Below, piece by piece: positions 33,526 to 42,277 of a stretch of DNA of 64,000 bases; the first letter of the stretch is position 1, and each line of letters begins with the position of its first letter. The position numbers and the translations under genes were made by a program. The notes beneath the pieces were generated by a model. That model saw only the letters and a list, made by a program, of their open reading frames with translations, made no database searches and was not told the origin of the DNA. The DNA lies in assembly GCA_900550645.1 (NCBI GenBank), contig URTA01000003.1, positions 1 to 64,000 on the forward strand, given 5' to 3'. Source of the stretch: an uncultured Porphyromonadaceae bacterium. GTDB lineage: Bacteria > Bacteroidota > Bacteroidia > Bacteroidales > Muribaculaceae.

Positions 33526-36500
33526 ATGAGTCTATACGGTTCGGCGGTGAAACGCCCGGTGATGACGACGCTATGTTTCGTCGCCGTCATAATCCTCGGT
33601 CTGTTCTCGCTCGCGAAACTGCCGATTGACCTCTACCCGGATATCGAGACCAACACGCTGATGGTCATAACCATGTATCCGGGAGCAAGCGCGGAAGACA
33701 TCGAGCAGAACGTGACAAAGCCGCTCGAGAACACCCTCAACTCCGTTGAGCACCTGAAACATATCACGTCAGCCTCACGTGAGAACACCTCGGTCATTAC
33801 CCTCGAGTTCGAGTACGGATACGACATCGACGTGCTGACCAACGACGTGCGCGACAAGCTCGACATGGTGAAATCGACGCTCCCCGACGACAGCGAGAAC
33901 CCTATCATATTCAAGTTCTCGACAGACATGATACCTATCTGCCTGCTGTCAGTACAGGCAGACGAGAGCATGCCAGGGCTGTACAAGATACTGGACGATG
34001 CCGTCGCCAACCCGCTTGCGCGTGTGGACGGCGTGGGCTCGGTGTCTATCTCGGGCGCACCCAAGCGCGAGGTACACGTCTACTGCGACCCCCAGCAGCT
34101 CGAGGCATACCACCTCAGCGTCGAGACCATTGCCTCAATCATCGGCGCGGAAAACCGCAACACCCCCGGCGGCTCGTTTGACATCGGTTCCAACACATAC
34201 GCGCTGCGTGTGCAGGGAGAATTTGACGAAACCTCCGAGCTTGCCAACATCCCCGTAGGTTCGTCCGAGGGGCGTGTGATATACCTGCACGACGTGGCAA
34301 GAGTGGTTGACTCCCTCGAGGAACGCACGCAGGAGACATACACCGGCGGCCGCCAAGGCGCGATGATCATCATACAGAAGCAGTCCGGCGCAAACTCGGT
34401 GCAGATTTCCGAAAAGGTGATGAAGATGCTGCCCAAGCTGCAACAAAACCTCCCGGCGGACGTGAAGCTCGGCGTAATCATCGACACCTCCGACAACATA
34501 CGCAACACCATCGCCTCGCTCGAAGAGACAGTGCTGTACGCCCTGCTGTTCGTCATGATAGTAGTGTTCATGTTCCTGGGACGCTGGCGAGCCACCATGA
34601 TTATCGTCATCACGATACCCGTCTCGCTCATCGCCTCGTTCATATACCTGTTTGCCACCGGCAACACGCTGAACATCATCTCGCTCTCGGCATTGTCCAT
34701 CTCTATCGGCATGGTGGTCGATGACGCGATTGTGGTGCTTGAGAATGTTACTACCCACATCGAGCGCGGCGCAGACCCGCGGCAGGCCGCAGTGTACGGC
34801 ACCAACGAGGTCGCTGTCTCCGTAATCGCCTCCACGCTGACGCTGATAGCCGTGTTCTTCCCCCTCACCATGGTGACAGGCATGACAGGCGTGCTGTTCC
34901 GCCAGCTGGGCTGGATGGTGACTATCATGATGGTCATCTCCACCGTCTGCGCCCTCTCGCTCACGCCGATGCTCTGCAGCCAGTGGCTGAAGCTCAACGC
35001 CGTCCACAGCCGGCTGTACAACATCTTCTTCCGCCCCATAGAGCGTGCGCTCGACCGATTCGACAACGGCTACGCCTCGCTGCTGCGCCGCGTCGTGTCA
35101 CACCGCACCGTGACCGTAGTGGTCTGCCTCTCGATATTCGTCGCCTCGATATTCCTTATGAAATTCGTCGGCACAGAGTTCATTCCCACGCAGGACAACG
35201 CCCGCATAGGCGTAGACCTGGAGATGCCCATAGGCACGCGAGTGGAAGTGACCAAGGAGTCGCTGGCACGCCTCGACCAGCTGTGGCGCAAGAAATACCC
35301 GGAAATCAAGGTGCTGCAATACACCGTAGGCCCGGCAAGCTCAGACAACACCTTCGCCTCCCTCTCCGACAACGGCTCGCACATCGTCGAGATGAACATA
35401 GCCCTCACCGACCCGGGCGACCGCAAGCGCGGCATCAAGGAGATAGCAGACTGCATGCGACAGGACTTAACGGAGGGCTTCCCCGAGTTCAAGGTGGCGA
35501 AAGTCAACGTCGGCGGCGGACGAGGCATGTCGATGAGCGGCGAGTCCACCGTGGACTATGAGATATACGGCTACGACTTCACGGAGACCGATTCCGTGGC
35601 GCGGCGGCTGCAGACGGTGCTGCGCAAGATACCCGGGACTGCCGACGTGTCCATATCGCGCTCTGACTACCAGCCGGAATACCAAGTTGACTTCGACCGC
35701 GAGAAACTCGCCCTCTACGGACTGAACATGCAGACTGTGGCGATGTACCTGCGCAACCGCGTCAACGGCGCAACCGCATCGCAGTTCCGCGAGGACGGCG
35801 AGGAATACGACATCAAGGTGATGTATGACCCCGACCACCGCACAAGCATCGAGGACATCGAGAACATCACCGTCTACACCGCGCAGGGCAACCCGGTGCG
35901 CGTCAAGGAACTGGGCAAGGTGGTCGAGCGGTTCACCCCGCCGACCATAGAGCGAAAAGACCGCGAGCGCCTCATCACTGTCTCGGCTGTCGTTGACGGC
36001 GTGCCTCTAAGCGATGTCGTCACCGCCTCACAGGCCGAAATAGACAAGATGCACCTCCCCTCGGGCATCAGCATAAGCCTCGCCGGCTCGTTTGAAGACC
36101 AGCAAGACTCGTTCTCTGACCTGCTCATGCTCGGTGCACTCATCATCATACTCGTATACATCGTCATGGCGGCACAGTTCGAGTCGCTCACCTACCCGGG
36201 CATCATCATGACCTCGCTGCTGTTCGCGTTCTCCGGCGTGTTCCTGATGCTGTGGATAACCGGGCATACGCTCAACATCATGTCGATGATCGGCGCAATC
36301 ATGCTCATCGGCATCGTGGTCAAGAACGGCATCGTGCTGATAGACTACATCTCTCTCAACCGCGAGCGCGGCATGAGCATACGCCGCGCCGTAATCGACG
36401 GCGGACGCTCGCGTCTGCGCCCTGTGGTAATGACCACCCTCACGACTATCCTCGGCATGGTGCCTATGGCTATCGGCTCAGGACAAGGCGCGGAAATGTG

Positions 36501-36678
36501 GAGGCCAATGGGCGTAGCCGTAATCGGCGGATTGACATTCTCGACTATCCTGACGCTGCTCTTCGTGCCGACGCTGTACTGCTCGTTTGCCGGGCGAGGC
36601 GTGCGTAACAAGCGCAAGAAACTGCGCCGTGAGCGGATAGCCGCATTAATCAACCAATCACAGGAGGAAATACAATGA
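33526..36678 (+). CDS. RND efflux transporter permease (HAE1/AcrB type)
   Basis: Inner-membrane proton-driven pump of 1050 residues, full length for the family. The N-terminal helix is VMTTLCFVAVIILGLFSLAKLPID. The duplicated core carries the proton-relay Asp pair in IGMVVDDAIVVLENV (about 400) and Lys in IGIVVKNGIVLIDY. The 'PxxxxxxxxxYPG' porter motif appears as YPGASAEDIEQNVTKPLE. The last codon overlaps the PII-like gene (ATGA). Substrates are not predictable. Confidence 0.95.
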   Translation: MSLYGSAVKRPVMTTLCFVAVIILGLFSLAKLPIDLYPDIETNTLMVITMYPGASAEDIEQNVTKPLENTLNSVEHLKHITSASRENTSVITLEFEYGYDIDVLTNDVRDKLDMVKSTLPDDSENPIIFKFSTDMIPICLLSVQADESMPGLYKILDDAVANPLARVDGVGSVSISGAPKREVHVYCDPQQLEAYHLSVETIASIIGAENRNTPGGSFDIGSNTYALRVQGEFDETSELANIPVGSSEGRVIYLHDVARVVDSLEERTQETYTGGRQGAMIIIQKQSGANSVQISEKVMKMLPKLQQNLPADVKLGVIIDTSDNIRNTIASLEETVLYALLFVMIVVFMFLGRWRATMIIVITIPVSLIASFIYLFATGNTLNIISLSALSISIGMVVDDAIVVLENVTTHIERGADPRQAAVYGTNEVAVSVIASTLTLIAVFFPLTMVTGMTGVLFRQLGWMVTIMMVISTVCALSLTPMLCSQWLKLNAVHSRLYNIFFRPIERALDRFDNGYASLLRRVVSHRTVTVVVCLSIFVASIFLMKFVGTEFIPTQDNARIGVDLEMPIGTRVEVTKESLARLDQLWRKKYPEIKVLQYTVGPASSDNTFASLSDNGSHIVEMNIALTDPGDRKRGIKEIADCMRQDLTEGFPEFKVAKVNVGGGRGMSMSGESTVDYEIYGYDFTETDSVARRLQTVLRKIPGTADVSISRSDYQPEYQVDFDREKLALYGLNMQTVAMYLRNRVNGATASQFREDGEEYDIKVMYDPDHRTSIEDIENITVYTAQGNPVRVKELGKVVERFTPPTIERKDRERLITVSAVVDGVPLSDVVTASQAEIDKMHLPSGISISLAGSFEDQQDSFSDLLMLGALIIILVYIVMAAQFESLTYPGIIMTSLLFAFSGVFLMLWITGHTLNIMSMIGAIMLIGIVVKNGIVLIDYISLNRERGMSIRRAVIDGGRSRLRPVVMTTLTTILGMVPMAIGSGQGAEMWRPMGVAVIGGLTFSTILTLLFVPTLYCSFAGRGVRNKRKKLRRERIAALINQSQEEIQ

Positions 36679-36968
36679 AATCCATATTGATAGCATACGA
36701 CCAGGCACACTATGAGGGCATCATAGACGTGCTGACACGCAGCAACTGCCGAGGCTTCACCGCTGTTGACACGGTGCGCGGACGCGGCAGCGTATCGGGA
36801 GACCCGCATTACGGCTCACACGCATGGCCTTCACTCGCCGGCGCAATCATAACCGTGGTCGAGGACGAAAAGGTGGACTCGCTGCTCGCGCAGCTGCACG
36901 CCCTCGACGAGAACAAGCCGCTGCTCGGCCTGCGGGCTTTCGTGTGGAACATCGAAAAAAGCATCTGA
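36675..36968 (+). CDS. PII/CutA-like small protein in the efflux operon
   Basis: Protein of 97 residues with a ferredoxin-like PII/CutA pattern: MKSILIAYDQAHYEGIIDVL (beta-alpha), then GRGSVSGDPHYGSHAWPSLAGAIITVVEDEKVDSLLAQL (in parts: GRGSVSGDPHYGSHAWP; AIITVVEDEKVD). The glycine/His/Trp loop resembles the T-loop region of PII-related proteins described near metal or drug efflux genes. It overlaps the pump stop codon by 4 bp and is followed 5 bp later by tsaE. A trimeric ligand sensor acting on the pump is a reasonable guess, not shown by the sequence. Confidence 0.7.
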   Translation: MKSILIAYDQAHYEGIIDVLTRSNCRGFTAVDTVRGRGSVSGDPHYGSHAWPSLAGAIITVVEDEKVDSLLAQLHALDENKPLLGLRAFVWNIEKSI

Positions 36969-36973
36969 CTGAC

Positions 36974-37390
36974 ATGGAAATCAAAATATCCTCGCTTGCC
37001 GGACTGCCAGCCGCCGCATGCACGTTCATAGGCGCAATCGGAGACCGCCGCGTCTTCACGTTTGACGCGCCAATGGGCGCAGGCAAGACCACGTTCATTG
37101 CCGAAGTGTGCCGCCAGCTCGGTGTAACCGAAGCAGTCAATTCCCCCTCATTCAGCATCATCAACGAGTATCTCGACGCACAGGGCAACACCATTTACCA
37201 CTTCGACTTCTACCGCCTCGAGAGCGCGGCGGAAGCCGAGGAGATAGGCGCGGAAGACTATTTCTATTCCGGTGCGCTGTGCCTCATAGAATGGCCGGAG
37301 CGCGTCGCTGCGATTATCCCCGAGGATGCAGTGCCGGTACGCATTGAAGTCGGCGAGGACGGCTCGCGCACAATATCGCTGCCGTCATGA
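36974..37390 (+). CDS. tsaE: tRNA threonylcarbamoyladenosine biosynthesis ATPase TsaE
   Basis: Small P-loop ATPase of 138 residues that regenerates the TsaB-TsaD complex in t6A37 tRNA modification. The Walker A is FDAPMGAGKTTFI (about 29-41), followed by NSPSFSIINEY and the family motif HFDFYRLE; LIEWPERV is near the C-terminus. The start ATG at 36974 follows the PII-like gene by 5 bp. Its end overlaps birA by 4 bp. Confidence 0.94.
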   Translation: MEIKISSLAGLPAAACTFIGAIGDRRVFTFDAPMGAGKTTFIAEVCRQLGVTEAVNSPSFSIINEYLDAQGNTIYHFDFYRLESAAEAEEIGAEDYFYSGALCLIEWPERVAAIIPEDAVPVRIEVGEDGSRTISLPS

Positions 37391-38118
37391 ACAGGATAAC
37401 ATTGCCCCGGGTGCAATCCACCAACACCTGGCTGTCTGAACACGCCGAGGGACTGCCGTCTATGACCGTAGTGACTACGCCATGCCAAGGCGCGGGGCGC
37501 GGCCAACGCGGCAACTCGTGGGAGTCGGAAGACGGCAAGAACCTGAACTTCAGCATGCTGTGGCTGCCCGACGAGTTCCCTGCCGTATGCCAGTTTGCCG
37601 TCAGCGAAGCCGTCGCTCTCTCCGTGTCAGACACCCTCGAGGGCTGCGGCATCACCGCCCGCGTGAAATGGCCTAACGACATCTATGTCGGCGACCGCAA
37701 GATAAGCGGCATACTGATAGAACACTCCGTCACCGGGCGCAACATCACGCAGACAGTCATCGGCGTGGGGCTGAACGTCAACCAGCTCCGCTTCCTCTCC
37801 GACGCGCCCAACCCGGTCTCCATGGCAATGCTGACAGGCAGGGAGTTCTCGGTTGACGACGTGTGCGAGACACTCGCCGCGCACATCGAGCGGCGGCTGC
37901 ACAGCACTGCTGACCCAGCCTCACGGCCCCAGCTGCACGCCGAATACATGGAGAAGCTGTGGCGAGGCGACGGACGCATGTACCAGTTCGCCACCCCCGA
38001 CGGCCGCCGTTTCAGCGCAGCGATAGCCGGTGTGGCGAGTGACGGCATGCTCACGCTCATGGACGATAGCGGAGCGATGCGCACATACGCCTTCAAGGAA
38101 GTGTCGTTCATCCTCTGA
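37387..38118 (+). CDS. birA: Biotin--[acetyl-CoA-carboxylase] ligase
   Basis: Ligase of 243 residues that attaches biotin to carrier lysines, such as Lys633 of the carboxyltransferase encoded at 21909. Motifs are STNTWLSEHAE, TPCQGAGRGQRGNSWESEDGKNL (biotinoyl-AMP loop), VKWPNDIYV and KISGILIE. It lacks the N-terminal DNA-binding domain of E. coli BirA, so it is catalytic only. It overlaps tsaE (ATGA) and ends the run of genes that starts with tetR. No clear terminator is seen in the 73 bp before the convergent araC-type gene. Confidence 0.94.
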   Translation: MNRITLPRVQSTNTWLSEHAEGLPSMTVVTTPCQGAGRGQRGNSWESEDGKNLNFSMLWLPDEFPAVCQFAVSEAVALSVSDTLEGCGITARVKWPNDIYVGDRKISGILIEHSVTGRNITQTVIGVGLNVNQLRFLSDAPNPVSMAMLTGREFSVDDVCETLAAHIERRLHSTADPASRPQLHAEYMEKLWRGDGRMYQFATPDGRRFSAAIAGVASDGMLTLMDDSGAMRTYAFKEVSFIL

Positions 38119-38191
38119 CCCTCGCCTCCAGGGCTGCCCTGTATTTGCTCAAGCGATTTCTGACTCTATCGCACATGTTCTTTCACTATTA

Positions 38192-39115
38192 TCAAGAGTG
38201 TTTCTTGTTTAGGGAAGAAAGCGAAGCGAGGTACTGCGTGGGGGTGATGCCGACTGTCTTGCGGAACATGCGGCTCAGGTGCTGCGGATACTCGAAGCCG
38301 AGGTCGTATGCCGTCTGCGCTATCCCTTTGCCGCCGGCAAGGCTGTCCTTTGCCATGGCAATCACACGGCGGCGTATGTAATTGCCGGCAGTCTCGCCGG
38401 TGGTCTTCTTCACCAAGTCGCCGAAATAGTTGGGCGACATCGACAACCTGTCGGCGCAGTACTGCACCGAGGGGATGCCAAGCGTCAACTGCAGCTTGTC
38501 CTCGAAATAGTCCTGCAACAGGGCATTGAAGCGCACGAGAATGTCCGAGTTCTCAAGTTTGCGCGTCACGAACTGGCGGTTGTAGAACCGCTGGCAATAG
38601 TTGAGCGTCAGCTCTATGTAGCCAACGAGTATGGCGTCCTGCACCGCGTCGCGCTGCTTGCGCAGCTCGTCCTGCATCTGCCGCATCAGCGACTCCAGTA
38701 CCGCCCTCTCCTCGTCAGTAGTGTGCAGAGCCTCGTTGACACGGTAGTCGAAAAATGTATAGTCGCGTATCGAACGCTCAAGGTGAGTGCCTCGTATCAG
38801 GTCAGGGTGGAACAGCAACGCCCAGCCGTTGATTGCAATGCGCTGGCCGTCATCCTCCTTTCCGCCGATTTGCCCTGGAGCCACGCAGATGACCGCGCCC
38901 TTGCGGTAGTCATAGCGGCCGCAGCCGTAGCGCAAGTCCAGCTCCGCCGCATCGTGGAAGAACAAGCCGTAGACACTGTAATCGTTCAGGCTTGAACGTA
39001 TCGGCGATACGGCGGAATAGTCAATTACGCTGACCAGCGGATGCGTGTCCTTGTGACCCACGAAACTGCTGTAGTCGCTCACATTGCGCACTTTCAGGAT
39101 ATTAGCCATAAGCAT
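38192..39115 (-). CDS. AraC family transcriptional regulator
   Basis: Protein of 307 residues with an N-terminal cupin-like ligand domain (about 1-170: GAVICVAPGQIGG, GWALLFHPDLI) and a C-terminal double HTH (about 205-300: SVQYCADRLSMSPNYFGDLVKKTTGETAGNYI, IAQTAYDLGFEYPQHLSRMFRKTVGITPTQY). A start at the second Met (39109) is equally possible. It is divergent from the small protein/decarboxylase-cupin/flavodoxin operon, which it probably controls; this family in Bacteroidetes often governs redox or quinone-type genes (inference). Confidence 0.92.
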   Translation of the reverse strand: MLMANILKVRNVSDYSSFVGHKDTHPLVSVIDYSAVSPIRSSLNDYSVYGLFFHDAAELDLRYGCGRYDYRKGAVICVAPGQIGGKEDDGQRIAINGWALLFHPDLIRGTHLERSIRDYTFFDYRVNEALHTTDEERAVLESLMRQMQDELRKQRDAVQDAILVGYIELTLNYCQRFYNRQFVTRKLENSDILVRFNALLQDYFEDKLQLTLGIPSVQYCADRLSMSPNYFGDLVKKTTGETAGNYIRRRVIAMAKDSLAGGKGIAQTAYDLGFEYPQHLSRMFRKTVGITPTQYLASLSSLNKKHS

Positions 39116-39132
39116 CTAATTGGTTTCGATTG

Positions 39133-39164
39133 CAAATATAGCGCATAATACGGAATTACAGCAA
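39133..39164 (-). promoter_or_regulatory. Promoter of the araC-type gene
   Basis: On the minus strand TTG (39164-39162), 21 bp, TATATTTG (39140-39133), 17 bp before the ATG at 39115. Confidence 0.5.
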
Positions 39165-39248
39165 TCGACTCCCAAATTTTCCAGGTTCGCAGGGGAAATG
39201 GGTATAGATTTCGGGATTTTGTGTACGCTCTTTGGCGGTTCACAGCAC

Positions 39249-39256
39249 TAACTTTG
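39249..39256 (+). promoter_or_regulatory. -7 element of the decarboxylase/flavodoxin operon
   Basis: TAACTTTG, 18 bp before the ATG at 39275. No -33 TTTG stands at 19-20 bp, which is usual for activator-dependent promoters and fits control by the divergent AraC-type protein. Confidence 0.5.
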
Positions 39257-39274
39257 CATCGTAAAACAACAGTT

Positions 39275-39490
39275 ATGGACAGTTCGACCGACATACCCGC
39301 AGAATTGCTTGACGACGAGGCCGTGCGCTTCATCGCTGGGCGGCACAATCTCCCTGCCTGTGAAATGCTATCATGCTTCATGCGGCAGGGAGATGCCGCT
39401 GCCGAGCAGCTGCATCTCGAGGAGAACGAGGTTGAGATAATGCGCGGGCTTGTCGGCCGCTGCCATGGGCAAAACCATAAAACATTATAA
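39275..39490 (+). CDS. Small acidic protein of unknown function
   Basis: A 71-residue soluble protein (MDSSTDIPAELLDDEAVRF... with Cys residues in LPACEMLSCFMRQG and GRCHGQ). It starts right after a promoter element and ends 3 bp before the decarboxylase-cupin gene, so it is part of that operon. I do not recognise a family. The helical, Cys-containing sequence could be a small regulator or partner protein; nothing further can be said. Confidence 0.6.
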   Translation: MDSSTDIPAELLDDEAVRFIAGRHNLPACEMLSCFMRQGDAAAEQLHLEENEVEIMRGLVGRCHGQNHKTL

Positions 39491-39493
39491 CTC

Positions 39494-40306
39494 ATGAAGA
39501 AAACCGTTCTATTATTGATAACCTGTATTCTAACACTTAATGTCATGGCACAGAAAAAGATAGTACAGACAGCCGGACGGACGCAGCTGGGCGAGTTCGC
39601 TCCCAAGTTCGCAGAGCTGAATGACGATGTCCTCTTCGGCGAGGTATGGAGCCGCACCGACAAACTCGGACTGCGCGACCGCAGCCTGGTGACGATAACT
39701 TCGCTCATCAGCCAGGGCATCACCGACAGTTCGCTGACGTTCCACTTGCAGTCGGCCAAGAGCAACGGCATAACACGTACAGAGATAGCTGAAATCATCA
39801 CGCACATAGGCTTCTACGCCGGCTGGCCAAAAGCGTGGGCTGCGTTCCGCCAAGCCAAGGACGTGTGGGCTGAAGATACCGCCGCAAACCCCAAGGCGCA
39901 GTTCCAGAACGAGATGATCTTTCCGATAGGCGAACCCAACACGGCTTACGCCAAGTACTTCACTGGCAACAGCTATCTTGCTCCCGTATCACGCGAGCAG
40001 GTGAACATCTCCAACGTGACATTCGAGCCGCGCTGCCGCAACAACTGGCACATACACCATGCCTCAAAAGGTGGCGGACAGATGCTAATCGGCGTAGCCG
40101 GACGCGGCTGGTACCAAGAGGAGGGCAAGCCCGCAGTTGAAATCCTCCCGGGCACGGTAATCCATATTCCCGCCAACGTGAAGCATTGGCACGGCGCAGC
40201 CGCCGACAGCTGGTTTGCACACCTCGCATTTGAGGTTGCCGGCGAGGACACGTCAAACGAGTGGCTCGAGCCTGTCACAGACGAGGAATACGACAAACTG
40301 AAATAA
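39494..40306 (+). CDS. Secreted carboxymuconolactone decarboxylase-cupin fusion
   Basis: Exported protein of 270 residues with a signal peptide (MKKTVLLLITCILTLNVMAQ). Residues about 35-120 match the carboxymuconolactone decarboxylase/AhpD-like fold (LGLRDRSLVTITSLISQG, TEIAEIITHIGFYAGWPKAWAAF). Residues about 170-250 form a cupin with a metal-type His cluster (NNWHIHHASKGGGQML; PANVKHWHG). The AhpD-type CxxC pair is absent, so peroxidase-partner activity is unlikely. It is followed 15 bp later by an exported flavodoxin gene. Probable role in modifying a small aromatic or lactone compound in the periplasm (inference). Confidence 0.87.
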   Translation: MKKTVLLLITCILTLNVMAQKKIVQTAGRTQLGEFAPKFAELNDDVLFGEVWSRTDKLGLRDRSLVTITSLISQGITDSSLTFHLQSAKSNGITRTEIAEIITHIGFYAGWPKAWAAFRQAKDVWAEDTAANPKAQFQNEMIFPIGEPNTAYAKYFTGNSYLAPVSREQVNISNVTFEPRCRNNWHIHHASKGGGQMLIGVAGRGWYQEEGKPAVEILPGTVIHIPANVKHWHGAAADSWFAHLAFEVAGEDTSNEWLEPVTDEEYDKLK

Positions 40307-40321
40307 CAAACTATCATACCC

Positions 40322-40903
40322 ATGCGCAACTACATGAGCAAGTTATTGATCGCACTGCTGGCAGTGGTGGGCATCACTACGACAGTCTGTGCTAAACAGA
40401 ACAAGGAAATGAACGACAACAGCAAACAAGAGAGCAAGAAGGTGCTCGTAGCATATTTCTCGGCTACCGGCACCACCAAGGCAGCGGCGGAGAAACTCGC
40501 CAAGGCAGCCGACGCAGACCTGTATGAGATAGCCCCCGCCCAGGCATACACCGCAGCTGACCTGGACTGGCATGACAAGACATCTCGCAGCACCGTCGAG
40601 ATGCAAGACCCGAAATCTCGTCCCGAAATCGGAGGCAAGCAAATCAACACCGACAGCTACGACACAGTGTTCATCGGCTTCCCGATATGGTGGTATGTCG
40701 CTCCGCGCATCATCAACACATTCATCGAGAGCCACGACCTGAAAGGGAAAGCCATCTACCTGTTCGCCACCTCAGGCGGCAGTACAGTTGACGGCAGCCT
40801 GAAGGAGCTGAAGAAGGAGTATCCCGAACTCGACTTCCGGGGATGCCGCCTCCTCAACGACGACAAGGCACAGGAATGGGTCAACACCCTCAACATGAAA
40901 TAA
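40322..40903 (+). CDS. Flavodoxin with export signal
   Basis: Protein of 193 residues. A hydrophobic N-terminus (SKLLIALLAVVGITTTVCA) looks like a Sec signal or lipoprotein-like signal, followed by a spacer and a flavodoxin domain: VLVAYFSATGTTKAAAEKLAKA (phosphate loop), FIGFPIWWYVAPRIINTFIE (flavin shielding) and YLFATSGGSTVDGS. Flavodoxins are usually cytosolic electron carriers, so export is unusual. It is the last gene of the AraC-adjacent operon. Confidence 0.88.
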   Translation: MRNYMSKLLIALLAVVGITTTVCAKQNKEMNDNSKQESKKVLVAYFSATGTTKAAAEKLAKAADADLYEIAPAQAYTAADLDWHDKTSRSTVEMQDPKSRPEIGGKQINTDSYDTVFIGFPIWWYVAPRIINTFIESHDLKGKAIYLFATSGGSTVDGSLKELKKEYPELDFRGCRLLNDDKAQEWVNTLNMK

Positions 40904-40984
40904 CCGACCATCATAACAATACCGAAAGACTGTCCGAAAGAGCGTGCAAACATCACTTTTTCAGGCAGTTTTTCGTTTCCCGAC

Positions 40985-41015
40985 TTTGCAGCCCCATTTA
41001 TTTTGACTATTTTTG
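40985..41015 (+). promoter_or_regulatory. Promoter of the second DUF4143 ATPase gene
   Basis: TTTG (40985-40988), exactly 19 bp, TATTTTTG (41008-41015), 64 bp before the ATG at 41080. The leader can form a small CTCAA/TTGAG hairpin (41029-41042). Confidence 0.72.
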
Positions 41016-41079
41016 CACCAAGAGAATACTCAACGCATTGAGCAACAATGCACAGCAGATTGAGTAAAACTGCAAACAC

Positions 41080-42264
41080 ATGTTCAAACGTTCTGAATAC
41101 AAAGTGATTAAAGCACGCCTTGAAGAACCACGAAAGTTCTTGCAGGTGGTCATGGGAGCGCGGCAAGTGGGCAAGTCAACCGTCGTAAAGCAAGTGTTGA
41201 ACGACTTGGGCCTGCCCTACAGGTTCTTCTCTGCAGACAACGTGCCGGCATCAGACAACAGTTGGATATCAGGCTGCTGGGCAGCTGTCCGCACCTTGAA
41301 GGACAGCCAGCATCACGACACCATGATACTCGTGATAGACGAGATACAGAAGATACCCAACTGGAGCGAGGCTGTCAAAAAGGAATGGGACGACGATACG
41401 TTCCATGACCGCGACATCCGCGTCCTCCTTCTGGGCAGCAGCCGCGTCATGCTCGAAAAGGGGCTGTCGGAATCGCTAGCCGGCCGCTTTGAGGAGATAC
41501 GCATGAGCCACTGGACATATCCCGAAATGAGGGACTGCTTCGGCTTCTCCGTAGACCAGTATCTGTACTACGGCGGCTATCCGGGAGCTGCGCCGCTGGC
41601 TGACGACTTGGACCGCTACCAGCAATACATACAGTCCGCAATCATCGACTCGACAATCAACCGGGACATTCTCATGGACACCCCGGTCGGCAAGCCGGCA
41701 TTGCTGCGCCAGACGTTTGAACTCGGAGCTGCCTATTCCGGGGAACTGCTGTCACTGACCAAAATGGCAGGGTCGCTCCAGGATGCGGGCAACACCACAA
41801 CCATTGCCGCATACATCAACCTGCTCGACGAGTGCGGAGTGCTGTGCGGGCTTCATAAATACAGCATCGACATGGCTCGGCGCAAGTCGAGCATCCCGAA
41901 GCTGCAAGTCTACAACAACGCCCTGAAAACCGCATACAGCCCTTTGACATTTGAGCAAGCGGTGCTTGACCGCAGGGCTTGGGGGAGGATATTCGAGTCC
42001 GGGATCGGAGCACACCTCGTCAGCCAGGCCTTCACACACCGCTTCGAAGTATTCTACTGGCGTGACGGCAATGACGAGGTTGACTATGTGCTGCGCAAGA
42101 AAGGGTCGGTCATCGCCATTGAGGTCAAAAGCAACCAGGTGAAGCAATCCTCCGGGCTGGAGACATTCAGAGTGAAGTTCAACCCGAAACGGGCGTTCAT
42201 CGTCGGCGAGGGAGGCATCAGAGTTGAGGAGTTCCTGACTATTGACATAAACAGCTTATTCTGA
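41080..42264 (+). CDS. AAA-like ATPase with DUF4143 domain (second copy)
   Basis: Protein of 394 residues. Walker A is VVMGARQVGKSTVV (about 23-36) and Walker B is MILVIDEIQKIPNW; arginine-containing LLLGSSRVMLEKGLSESLAGRFEEIRM follows. The C-terminal DUF4143 part ends with a nuclease-like signature, NDEVDYVLRKKGSVIAIEVKSN (Asp...Glu-x-Lys). It belongs to the same broad family as the 24828-26144 protein but is clearly diverged. It has its own promoter and sits 13 bp before the TonB receptor gene. Role unknown. Confidence 0.88.
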   Translation: MFKRSEYKVIKARLEEPRKFLQVVMGARQVGKSTVVKQVLNDLGLPYRFFSADNVPASDNSWISGCWAAVRTLKDSQHHDTMILVIDEIQKIPNWSEAVKKEWDDDTFHDRDIRVLLLGSSRVMLEKGLSESLAGRFEEIRMSHWTYPEMRDCFGFSVDQYLYYGGYPGAAPLADDLDRYQQYIQSAIIDSTINRDILMDTPVGKPALLRQTFELGAAYSGELLSLTKMAGSLQDAGNTTTIAAYINLLDECGVLCGLHKYSIDMARRKSSIPKLQVYNNALKTAYSPLTFEQAVLDRRAWGRIFESGIGAHLVSQAFTHRFEVFYWRDGNDEVDYVLRKKGSVIAIEVKSNQVKQSSGLETFRVKFNPKRAFIVGEGGIRVEEFLTIDINSLF

Positions 42265-42277
42265 ACAAGAAAAGACA

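Noticed and set aside
34080..35066. 328-codon minus-strand frame inside the RND pump gene
   Set aside because: The pump is full length and conserved throughout; the antisense frame has Met/Ser/Thr-rich low-information sequence.
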